A DNA stretch of 64,000 nucleotides, from NCBI RefSeq assembly GCF_004793635.1, contig NZ_SRXV01000002.1, positions 496,001 through 560,000 of the forward strand. The letters run 5' to 3'. Both the position numbers and the translations under genes were made by a program. The notes under the pieces were generated by a model. That model was not told the origin of the DNA. It did no database searches and saw nothing but the letters and a program-made list of their open reading frames with translations. Source of the stretch: Marinicauda pacifica (lineage in GTDB: Bacteria; Pseudomonadota; Alphaproteobacteria; Caulobacterales; Maricaulaceae). The first letter of the stretch is position 1, and the number at the start of each line of letters is the position of its first letter. This document shows, in pieces, positions 54,519 to 61,742 of this stretch.

Positions 54519-56573
54519 ATGGCCGATATGTGGACAATCGAACGCGACGATGAAGGCATCGCCTGGGTCGGGCTCGATGCCCCCGGCAAGAGTACCAACA
54601 CGTTGGACCGTCAGGTTCTGGATGCCTTTGAAACCGTCATCTCCGGCTTCGAGAAGAATCCGCCCAACGGGATCGTGCTGTATTCGAAGAAAGAAGCGGG
54701 CTTCATTGCCGGCGCCGATATCGAGATGCTGGGCGAACTTGAAGAAGAGGTGCTGCGCGGCGTGCTCGAAGACGGCAAAGCCTTGCTCGACCGCTTCGAG
54801 GCGCTGCCATGCGCAAGCGTTGCGATGATCCACGGCCACTGCCTGGGCGGCGGCCTGGAAGTGGCTCTGGCGTGCGACCGTCGTGTGGCACGCACCGACG
54901 CTGAGGCCGGGTCTCCCGAGGTCAAGCTGGGACTGATACCCGGTCTTGGCGCCAGCTATCGCCTGCCCGCTCTCCTGGGCGCGGCCGAGGGCATGAAACT
55001 CGTGCTCACGGGCAAGACCCTTGATGCCGAAGCCGCAAGATCGGCCGGCCTGTTCGACGAGGTCGTCCCGGAACGCCATCTGCGCACAGCCGCTCGTGCC
55101 GCAATCAGGAAGGGCAAGCGCGGGAAGAAGGCGCACAAATCCTTCAAGGAGGGGGCGCTGGACACCCGCCCGGCACGCGCTCTTACCGCCCGTCAGATGC
55201 GCAAGAAGACCTCTGAGAAGTTGCGCGAAGAGCACTACCCCGCACCGTTCAGAATGATCGACGCGTTCGAGGAGTACGGGGTCAGCCGCGATCTTCTCGA
55301 GGAAGAGACCGATCTCTTCGTGGACCTCGCCCAGACTAAAACCTCCAGAAATCTGCGCCGCGTCTTCATGCTGCGCGAGAAGATGAAGCATCAGGCCGAG
55401 CTGCCTCCCGGCAAGCTGGAGATCGGTCATGTCCACGTGATCGGTGCCGGGGAGATGGGCGCGGAGATCGCGGCCTGGGCGGCGCTGAAGGGATTCGAGG
55501 TCTCCCTGACCGACATCGACAGGGACGTTCTGGCAAAGGCCGTTCAAAAGGCGCATCGCCTCTTCGAGACCGAGGACGACGAAATCAAGTCGCGCGGCGA
55601 TTTGCGTCCACCGCGCAACCGTTTCATCGCCGACCTGGCCGGGGACGGGGTGAAGGCGGCTGATCTCGTCATCGACGCGTTGCCGGAAAAGCTCGAGCTG
55701 AAAAGCGACGTCTTCGGCGAGCTGGAAGGCCGCATGAAGGACACGGCGCTGATCGCGACGAACACGTCGAGCCTGCGTCTCAAAGACATGGCCGGCGCGC
55801 TGAAGAAGCCGGGGCGCCTTGTGGGGCTGCACTTCTTCAATCCGGTTCGCAAGATGCCGCTGGTCGAGGTGGTCAAGGCCGGGCGCACCACCAAGCGCGC
55901 CATGACACAGGCCGCCGCCTTTGCCGTCGCGATCGACAAGACGGCGGTCGCGTGCGCGGATTCGCCAGGCTTCATCGTCAATCGCGCGCTTACGCCCTAC
56001 CTGCTTGAAGCAGCCCGCATGCTCGAGGAAGGCTACAAGCCGGAGCTGATCGATGCTGCCGCAGAACGCTTCGGCATGGCACAAGGCCCCGTCGAGGTCG
56101 CCGACCATGTCGGTCTGGACATTGCGCTTGATGTCGCCCGCCACCTCAAGGAGGCCTTTCCCGAACAGGTCGGCGAAATTCCGCAACGTATTTGCGACCT
56201 TGTGGAAGAGGGACATTTCGGCGTCAAATCGGGCCGTGGCTTCTATACCTACCAGGATGGCGAGCCGGAGAAGGACGACCTTGATGACGACGAATGCGAT
56301 CCGGAGAGTCTCGACGCCATGGCCGACCGGCTGATCCTGCCCTTGCTCAATGCCTGTGCAGCGCTGATCCGCGAGGAGGTCGTATCGGACTCCGACGAAA
56401 TCGACGCTGCACTGATTTTCGGAGCCGGTTTTGCGCCCTTCCGGGGCGGGCCGATCACGTATGCGAGGGAGCGGGGCGTGAAAACGGTCGTATCCTCCCT
56501 GAAAGCGCTGCAGAAAGAGCACGAGGCCGCGCGTTTCAAACCGGATGATGGCTGGAAATCTCTCACCGCATGA
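54519..56573 (+). CDS. fadJ: Multifunctional enoyl-CoA hydratase / 3-hydroxyacyl-CoA dehydrogenase
   Basis: A 684-residue two-part enzyme catalysing steps two and three of beta-oxidation. Residues 1 to about 190 are a crotonase domain (FIAGADIEML, HGHCLGGGLEVALACDRRVA, LGLIPGLGASYRLPAL). From about residue 305 is the NAD-binding dehydrogenase (VHVIGAGEMGAEIA, DALPEKLELKSDVF, NTSSLRLKDMAG, GLHFFNPVRKMPLVEV), followed by two C-terminal helical domains (DSPGFIVNRALTPYLLEAAR). It starts 9 bp after fadI and overlaps the next gene by 4 bp. FadI and FadJ probably form the trifunctional complex. Confidence 0.94.
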   Translation: MADMWTIERDDEGIAWVGLDAPGKSTNTLDRQVLDAFETVISGFEKNPPNGIVLYSKKEAGFIAGADIEMLGELEEEVLRGVLEDGKALLDRFEALPCASVAMIHGHCLGGGLEVALACDRRVARTDAEAGSPEVKLGLIPGLGASYRLPALLGAAEGMKLVLTGKTLDAEAARSAGLFDEVVPERHLRTAARAAIRKGKRGKKAHKSFKEGALDTRPARALTARQMRKKTSEKLREEHYPAPFRMIDAFEEYGVSRDLLEEETDLFVDLAQTKTSRNLRRVFMLREKMKHQAELPPGKLEIGHVHVIGAGEMGAEIAAWAALKGFEVSLTDIDRDVLAKAVQKAHRLFETEDDEIKSRGDLRPPRNRFIADLAGDGVKAADLVIDALPEKLELKSDVFGELEGRMKDTALIATNTSSLRLKDMAGALKKPGRLVGLHFFNPVRKMPLVEVVKAGRTTKRAMTQAAAFAVAIDKTAVACADSPGFIVNRALTPYLLEAARMLEEGYKPELIDAAAERFGMAQGPVEVADHVGLDIALDVARHLKEAFPEQVGEIPQRICDLVEEGHFGVKSGRGFYTYQDGEPEKDDLDDDECDPESLDAMADRLILPLLNACAALIREEVVSDSDEIDAALIFGAGFAPFRGGPITYARERGVKTVVSSLKALQKEHEAARFKPDDGWKSLTA

Positions 56574-58480
56574 GCGCGCCTGCCGCCTTCACCCTGCCCG
56601 AGGGGCGCTCGCACTTCACGAACGCGGACGCGGTCGTCGAGCAGACCATCGCCCATGTCGGTTCGCGCATCGTGCTCGGCCTGCCGCTGGCTCTGGGAAA
56701 GGCCAATCACCTGGCCAATGCGTTCTACCAACGCGCCAAGGCCGATGCCTCGATCGACCTGACCATCTATACCGCGTTGACATTGCAGGCGCCCCGGGCC
56801 CCGAACGCCCTGGCCGCCCGCCTGCTCGATCCGATTTCGCAGCGGCTCTACGAGGGCTATCCCGAGCTGGACTACGCCCGCGACAGGTCGCGCAACGCAC
56901 TGCCGGACAATGTCACGGTGAAGGAGTTCTTCCTGCCGCCGGGATCGCTTCTGAACAACGCTTATGCCCAGCGCAATTATGTCAGCTCGAACTACACGAT
57001 GGCGGCTCGCGATATCCTCGATGCCGGGCTGAACGTTATCGCCCAGATGGTCGCCCCCGAACCCGGGGGAAAAGGCTTCTCGCTGTCCTGCAACCCGGAC
57101 CTGTCCCTGGACCTGGTTCCGGAGCTCAGACGGCGCGCTGCGCGCGGCGATAACGTCGCTATCCTCGGAGAAATAAACGCTAGTCTGCCATTCCTCGGAC
57201 ATGAAGCCCGTGTCGAACGCGACTGGTTTGACGCTATCTACGACGCGGGGCGCTACACGCTCTTCCCGGTTCCCGCTCCGTCGGTCAGCGCGGCCGATCA
57301 CGCCATCGGCCTGAACGCGGCGAGCCTGATGCGCGACGGTGGAACACTGCAACTGGGGATAGGCGCGCTGTCGGATGCCGTCAGCCATGCCCTGAGATTG
57401 CGCGAGAGCGAGAATGCGGTCTTCAAGCGGATCTTGCTGGCCTTGCAGAGCCCGCAGGACCGCGCCGTCCGCGACCGGCTGGGCGGCGTGGAGCCCTTCG
57501 CAACCGGACTTTACGCCTGCAGCGAAATGGTCACCGACGGGCTGCTGACCCTATTCGAGGACGGGGTGGTGCGGCGCCAGGCCGAAAACGGCATCAGCCT
57601 GCATGGCGGATTCTACCTGGGGCCGGCGCGCCTGTACGAGCGCCTGCGCGATCTCGAGCCGGAGCTGCGCGAGGCCCTGTCGATGACCCGGATCTCCTTC
57701 ATCAACGACCTGTTCGGCGACGAAGCCCAGTCGAGGCGCGACCGGCGCGACGCGCGCTTCTTCAATTCGGCCATGCGGGTGAACGGGCGCGGCGCGGCGC
57801 TGTCCGATACGCTGGAGGACGGGCGCGTGGTGTCGGGGGTGGGCGGCCAGTATAATTTTGCCGCGATGGGCCATGCGCTGGAAGATGGCCGCTCGGTCAT
57901 CCTGGTGCGCGCGACGCGGTCGTCGGGCGGGGCGGTGCAGTCCAATATCGTGTGGACCGGCGGCGAGGTGACGGTGCCGCGCCATCTGCGCGACATCGTC
58001 GTGACCGAGTACGGGATTGCCGACCTGCGCGGCCAGACCGACCGCGAGGTCGCGGTGCGCCTGGCCCGCATCTGCGACAGCCGGTTTCAGGACGAATTCC
58101 TGGACGCGGCCCGGGCGGCCGGCAAGGTGGAGCCCGGCTTCACCCTGCCCGACGAGGCCCGGCAGAACACGCCGGATCGCGTGAAGGCAGCACTGAAGAC
58201 GGCGCGCGAAGCCGGCCATTTGCCCGACTATCCGTTCGGCAGCGACCTCACCGGCGAGGAGCAGGCGCTCAAGCTCGCGCTGGAGTGGCTGAAGGAGCGT
58301 ACGGCGACGAAGCTGGACCGGGCACGCACAGTGGCGCGGGCGGCAAAATACTGGAACCCGCCGAACGGTCTGAGGTCCTGTCTGAAACGCATGAAGCTCG
58401 ACCGGGTCTCGGGACCGGGCGAGAAGATCGAACAGATGCTGATCAGCCTCGCCGTGACCGAAACCCGCAAGGCCGATTGA
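56570..58480 (+). CDS. Acetyl-CoA hydrolase/transferase family protein
   Basis: A 636-residue member of the acetyl-CoA hydrolase/CoA-transferase family, with an N-terminal half (VGSRIVLGLPLALGKANHLA, LQLGIGALSDAVSHAL) and a C-terminal CoA-transferase domain (GVGGQYNFAAMGHALEDGRS and VTEYGIADLRGQTDREVAVR, a conserved family block). It could remove CoA from acetyl- or acyl-CoA, or shift it to another acid, relieving CoA shortage during fat breakdown. It is the last gene of the fad operon, coupled to fadJ by ATGA. It is longer than typical family members (about 500 residues). The exact substrate is not predictable. Confidence 0.83.
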   Translation: MSAPAAFTLPEGRSHFTNADAVVEQTIAHVGSRIVLGLPLALGKANHLANAFYQRAKADASIDLTIYTALTLQAPRAPNALAARLLDPISQRLYEGYPELDYARDRSRNALPDNVTVKEFFLPPGSLLNNAYAQRNYVSSNYTMAARDILDAGLNVIAQMVAPEPGGKGFSLSCNPDLSLDLVPELRRRAARGDNVAILGEINASLPFLGHEARVERDWFDAIYDAGRYTLFPVPAPSVSAADHAIGLNAASLMRDGGTLQLGIGALSDAVSHALRLRESENAVFKRILLALQSPQDRAVRDRLGGVEPFATGLYACSEMVTDGLLTLFEDGVVRRQAENGISLHGGFYLGPARLYERLRDLEPELREALSMTRISFINDLFGDEAQSRRDRRDARFFNSAMRVNGRGAALSDTLEDGRVVSGVGGQYNFAAMGHALEDGRSVILVRATRSSGGAVQSNIVWTGGEVTVPRHLRDIVVTEYGIADLRGQTDREVAVRLARICDSRFQDEFLDAARAAGKVEPGFTLPDEARQNTPDRVKAALKTAREAGHLPDYPFGSDLTGEEQALKLALEWLKERTATKLDRARTVARAAKYWNPPNGLRSCLKRMKLDRVSGPGEKIEQMLISLAVTETRKAD

Positions 58481-58996
58481 GGGACTGTTCTCTCAGGTCC
58501 TCAGGTCTGCGCTGCGCTCCGCCGGCCGAAGGCCGAGCCGGGGGCCTCTGAAGGAGAGGACTGCCTCTCTTTCCTGGCGAAAGTCAGGACCCAGGAGAGG
58601 ACGGGGCGGCGTCATCGGATCACGGTGCTCTACGCTCTCTGGGTCCCAGCTTTCGCTGGGAAAGAGCAATTCTTAGCGCTGTGAAATAACCCCCACCTTT
58701 CGTCATTCCGGGCGAGCAAAGCGAGACCTTAGACCCCAGAGAGGACAGGGTGCCAACGTGCGTCATCCGACCCTTCGAGGCTCGCTACGCTCGCACCTCA
58801 GTGTGAGGGGATGGGCGACATCGAGTGACGAAAACCATCTATATATCAAAGCCTTAAAACCAACCCGCCTCCCTCATGCTGAGGTGCCCGGCTGACAGCC
58901 GGGCCTCGAAGCATCGGAGGGCAAATACCCCTGCGAGGTCCTTAGGTCGGCGCTGCGCGCCGCCCGGGATTTCAGGGGACCGGAATTTTCAGCGCG
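58481..58996. repeat. Repeat-rich intergenic region
   Basis: A 516-bp gap with no gene I can support. It holds a 170-bp palindromic element (58761-58930) and other pieces shared with the gap at 61,401-61,742, such as a block ending CCAGGAGAGGACGGGGCGGC (58564-58610 here, 61676-61720 there). A TCCCAGC/GCTGGGA hairpin lies near 58645-58662. A mosaic of short dispersed elements. Confidence 0.6.
58761..58930. repeat. 170-bp palindromic dispersed repeat, copy A
   Basis: The left arm has CTTCGAGGC then GCACCTCAG; the right arm has CTGAGGTGC then GCCTCGAAG. The arms are inverted, about 70 bp apart, around an AT-rich centre with ATATATCAAAG. Nearly identical to copy B at 61451-61620, in the same orientation. 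Non-coding, of the REP/MITE kind; no transposase nearby. Confidence 0.75.
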
Positions 58997-59221
58997 TCAC
59001 GCGCTCGCCTGGACGCCGGCCTCGCTGGCGCAATGGCCGCAGCAATAGACCGCGCCATCCGCTTCCAGCCCGTGGCCGATCACGCGCGTGCTGCACTGCG
59101 CGCAACGCGGGGCGAGCTGTTCGATGGCGCATTCGAAGCAATCATAAGTGTGCGACTTGCCCTTCATCGTGATCTCGATGGGCGAGTGATAATCGTTTCC
59201 GCACTGTTCGCACCGGGCCAT
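58997..59221 (-). CDS. Small zinc-ribbon/metallothionein-like protein
   Basis: A 74-residue protein with eight cysteines and three histidines: CEQCGNDYH at the N-terminus, HTYDCFECA, CAQCSTRVIGHG, and AVYCCGHCA near the end. This looks like two zinc ribbons, or a prokaryotic metallothionein-like family common in proteobacteria, usually annotated hypothetical. It may bind or sense metal, or act as a small adaptor. It is divergent from the Pcm-esterase fusion gene. A near-match to an EcfG promoter (GGAAC-N17-GGTT, minus strand, 59260-59285) lies upstream, so it may be a stress gene too. Confidence 0.75.
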   Translation of the reverse strand: MARCEQCGNDYHSPIEITMKGKSHTYDCFECAIEQLAPRCAQCSTRVIGHGLEADGAVYCCGHCASEAGVQASA

Positions 59222-59259
59222 GGAGTCAACCTCCTTTTTCGCGTGTGTCCTCCTGACGA

Positions 59260-59285
59260 AACCCGCTCGCCCGCGCGCGTGTTCC
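59260..59285 (-). promoter_or_regulatory. Near-consensus EcfG-type promoter, minus strand
   Basis: Reading leftward: GGAAC (59285-59281), 17 bases, GGTT (59263-59260). One mismatch from the EcfG consensus, 39 bp before the zinc-ribbon gene. Confidence 0.35.
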
Positions 59286-59309
59286 CGGCCGGTACGGCCG
59301 CGCCCACCC

Positions 59310-59335
59310 GGAACACGTCAGAACCGGGGCGCGTT
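59310..59335 (+). promoter_or_regulatory. Perfect EcfG-type promoter upstream of the Pcm-esterase fusion
   Basis: GGAAC (59310-59314), 17 bases, CGTT (59332-59335): an exact consensus match 80 bp before the ATG at 59415. Protein repair and stress enzymes are typical members of the EcfG regulon. Confidence 0.6.
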
Positions 59336-59414
59336 TCGCTGTCATCGAGCGGGACGGTTCCGGCTCGCCATGCCGCCGTCCGCGCGTTCTCAGAGCGACA
59401 GACGGGAGACAGCC

Positions 59415-61400
59415 ATGGCCCAGCGCGACTTCTACGCCGACGACCGCGGCGCGATGGTGACCTTCCAGCTCGCCCGGCGCGGCATCGCCACGCCCGCCGT
59501 GCTGGACGCGATGAAGGCCGTACCGCGCGAGGCATTCATTCCCGAGGATCTGCGCGAATTTGCCTATGAGGACTCTCCTCTCCCCATCGCGGAGGAGCAG
59601 ACGATTTCCCAACCCTTCATCGTGGCCCGGATGATCGAACTGGCCGGCCTCGATCCGTCAGACACCGTACTGGAGGTCGGCGCGGGCTCCGGCTATGCCG
59701 CCGCGGTCATGGGCAAGATCGCCGACAAGGTCTACGCCATCGAACGCCACAAGGCGCTGGCCGAACAGGCCCGGAAAGTCATCGAAAAACTCGATTACGG
59801 CAATGTCCGCATCATTCACGGCGACGGCACAAAGGGCCTGCCCGGCGAGGCGCCCTTCGATGCCATCATCGTCTCGGCCGGGGGCGACATGCCCGCCGCG
59901 CTGAAGGAGCAGCTCGCGGTCGGCGGTTGCCTGATCATCCCGCTCTCGGTCGACGGCCACCAGGTGCTGACCGAGATCCGCCGCATCGACGAAGACGAGT
60001 ATGAAACCATCGAGCACGACGCGGTCCGATTCGTGCCCTTGGTCGCCGATCCGGACAAGCCGGGCCATGTGCAGCCCGGCCACAAGACGCCCACCGCGAC
60101 CCGGCCGGGCCACAGCGCGCCCGACCTCGCCTCGGTCATGGCCGAAGCCGCCGAGCCCTTCGATACGCATGACGACCTGGCCAGGATGGCCGAGCGCTTT
60201 GCCGACCGGAAGGTCGTCTGTCTTGGCGAGTCCACCCATGGCACCAGCGAGTTCTATTCGGCCCGCGCAGCCATCACCGAACATCTGGTGCGCGAGCACG
60301 GCTTCAACATCGTCGCGGTCGAGGCCGACTGGCCGGACGCGGCGATCTACGACAAGGCGATCCGCGAAGGCGCGGGCGAGCGCCAGCACGCCGCAGAGCC
60401 CTTCGCCCGCTTCCCGCGCTGGATGTGGCGCAATGAGGAGACCTGGGCGATGGTCCGCCGGCTGCGCGAGATCAATCGCGGCCGCGAGGAAACATACCAG
60501 GCCGGCTTTTACGGGCTCGACGTCTATTCGCTGTGCGCCTCGATCGAGGCCGTCATCGAGTTTCTGGAAGGCGAGGACAGCAACCTCGCGGATGCCGCGC
60601 GCGAACGCTATGGCTGCCTGACCCCGTATTGCAGCGAACCGGGCAGCTATGCCCGCATGCGCATCGGGAACGGCTTCCGCAAATGCGAGGACCGGGTGGT
60701 CTCGGTCCTGACCGAGCTGCTCAAGGAGCGCGTCGAGAACGGGGAAGGCCTGTTCGATGCCGAGCAGAATGCGCGCATCGTCAAGGAGGCCGAGAAATAC
60801 TACCGCACCATGTATTATGGCGACGCCAATAGCTGGAATCTGCGCGACAGCCATATGGCCGATACGTTGGACCGCCTGCTGGAGCATCGCGGGCCGGACG
60901 CCAAGGCCATCGTGTGGGCGCACAACTCCCATATCGGCGATGCGTCCCAGACGGAGATGGGCTGGATTCGCGGCGAGCACAATATCGGCCAGCTGGTGCG
61001 CGAAAAATACGGCGATGACTGCGCCCTGATCGGGTTTTCAACCCATGAGGGCGAGGTGGCCGCCGCCGATGACTGGGACGGCAGGATGCGCGTCAAGACG
61101 GTTCGTCCAGCGCTGGAGGATGCACACGAGGATCATGCCTTCCGCACGGGCATCGGCCGCTTCCTGCTGGATCTGGGCGCGCTGGACGAGACGCAGCGCC
61201 AGCGCCTGTCCGAGCCCAAGCTGCAGCGCGCCATCGGCGTGATCTACCGGCCCGAGACCGAGCGCGCCTCGCACTATTTCCGCGCCAGCCTGGCCAGCCA
61301 GTTCGATGCCTGGGTCTGGTTCGCGGTCACACGGGCCGTCGAGGCCAAATCGGCGAGCCCGGCCGAAGGCGAAGACGAGACCTGGCCCTTCGCGGTCTGA
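59415..61400 (+). CDS. Fused protein-L-isoaspartate O-methyltransferase / erythromycin esterase-like protein
   Basis: A 661-residue two-domain protein. Residues 1 to about 215 are a Pcm methyltransferase that repairs damaged aspartate: AEEQTISQPFIVARM is the substrate loop, VLEVGAGSGYAAAVMG the SAM motif, and GGCLIIPL the last strand. After a linker rich in PGH (about 215-240), residues 240-661 form an erythromycin-esterase domain with LGESTHGTSEFY, NIVAVEADWPDA and VWAHNSHIGDAS, the residues lining the EreA/EreB active site. The reaction of the second half is unknown; macrolide hydrolysis is only one possibility. Start at 59415 after GGGAG. Flanked by two copies of a 170-bp repeat and preceded by an EcfG-type promoter. 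Confidence 0.88.
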   Translation: MAQRDFYADDRGAMVTFQLARRGIATPAVLDAMKAVPREAFIPEDLREFAYEDSPLPIAEEQTISQPFIVARMIELAGLDPSDTVLEVGAGSGYAAAVMGKIADKVYAIERHKALAEQARKVIEKLDYGNVRIIHGDGTKGLPGEAPFDAIIVSAGGDMPAALKEQLAVGGCLIIPLSVDGHQVLTEIRRIDEDEYETIEHDAVRFVPLVADPDKPGHVQPGHKTPTATRPGHSAPDLASVMAEAAEPFDTHDDLARMAERFADRKVVCLGESTHGTSEFYSARAAITEHLVREHGFNIVAVEADWPDAAIYDKAIREGAGERQHAAEPFARFPRWMWRNEETWAMVRRLREINRGREETYQAGFYGLDVYSLCASIEAVIEFLEGEDSNLADAARERYGCLTPYCSEPGSYARMRIGNGFRKCEDRVVSVLTELLKERVENGEGLFDAEQNARIVKEAEKYYRTMYYGDANSWNLRDSHMADTLDRLLEHRGPDAKAIVWAHNSHIGDASQTEMGWIRGEHNIGQLVREKYGDDCALIGFSTHEGEVAAADDWDGRMRVKTVRPALEDAHEDHAFRTGIGRFLLDLGALDETQRQRLSEPKLQRAIGVIYRPETERASHYFRASLASQFDAWVWFAVTRAVEAKSASPAEGEDETWPFAV

Positions 61401-61742
61401 ATCCGGGCATGGCCTTGTGGCCGTCCTCTTTGGGTTCCGACAGAAAAGGCCGTCATCCGACCCTTCGAGGCTCGCTACGCTCGCACCTCAGGGTGAGGGT
61501 GTGAGTGACATCGAGTGAGGCAAATCATATATATATCAAAGTCTTAAGACCATTCCACCTCCCTCATGCTGAGGTGCCCGGCTGACAGCCGGGCCTCGAA
61601 GCATCGGAGGGCAAATACCCCTTGGAAAATCCTTAGGTCTGCGCAGGCGAGCCGGCGCCTCGGGTCGGTACAAGCTCTCTTTCCTGACGAAAGTCAGGAT
61701 CCAGGAGAGGACGGGGCGGCATCAGATGGAAGCCGCGCCGCC
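61401..61742. repeat. Repeat-rich intergenic region
   Basis: A 342-bp gap without a gene. It holds copy B of the 170-bp palindromic element (61451-61620) and the block ending CCAGGAGAGGACGGGGCGGC, which also occurs at 58590-58610. A small ATGGCC...GGCC hairpin at 61410-61422 may terminate the upstream gene. Confidence 0.6.
61451..61620. repeat. 170-bp palindromic dispersed repeat, copy B
   Basis: Same layout and orientation as copy A at 58761-58930, with a few differences in the AT-rich centre. Inverted arms CTTCGAGGC...GCACCTCAG and CTGAGGTGC...GCCTCGAAG. The two copies bracket a 2.5-kb segment with the zinc-ribbon and Pcm-esterase genes. Confidence 0.75.

Noticed and set aside
53823..56522. 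An 899-codon minus-strand frame across fadI and fadJ
   Set aside because: It spans two unrelated conserved genes on the other strand, so it is a composition effect; no plausible protein family.
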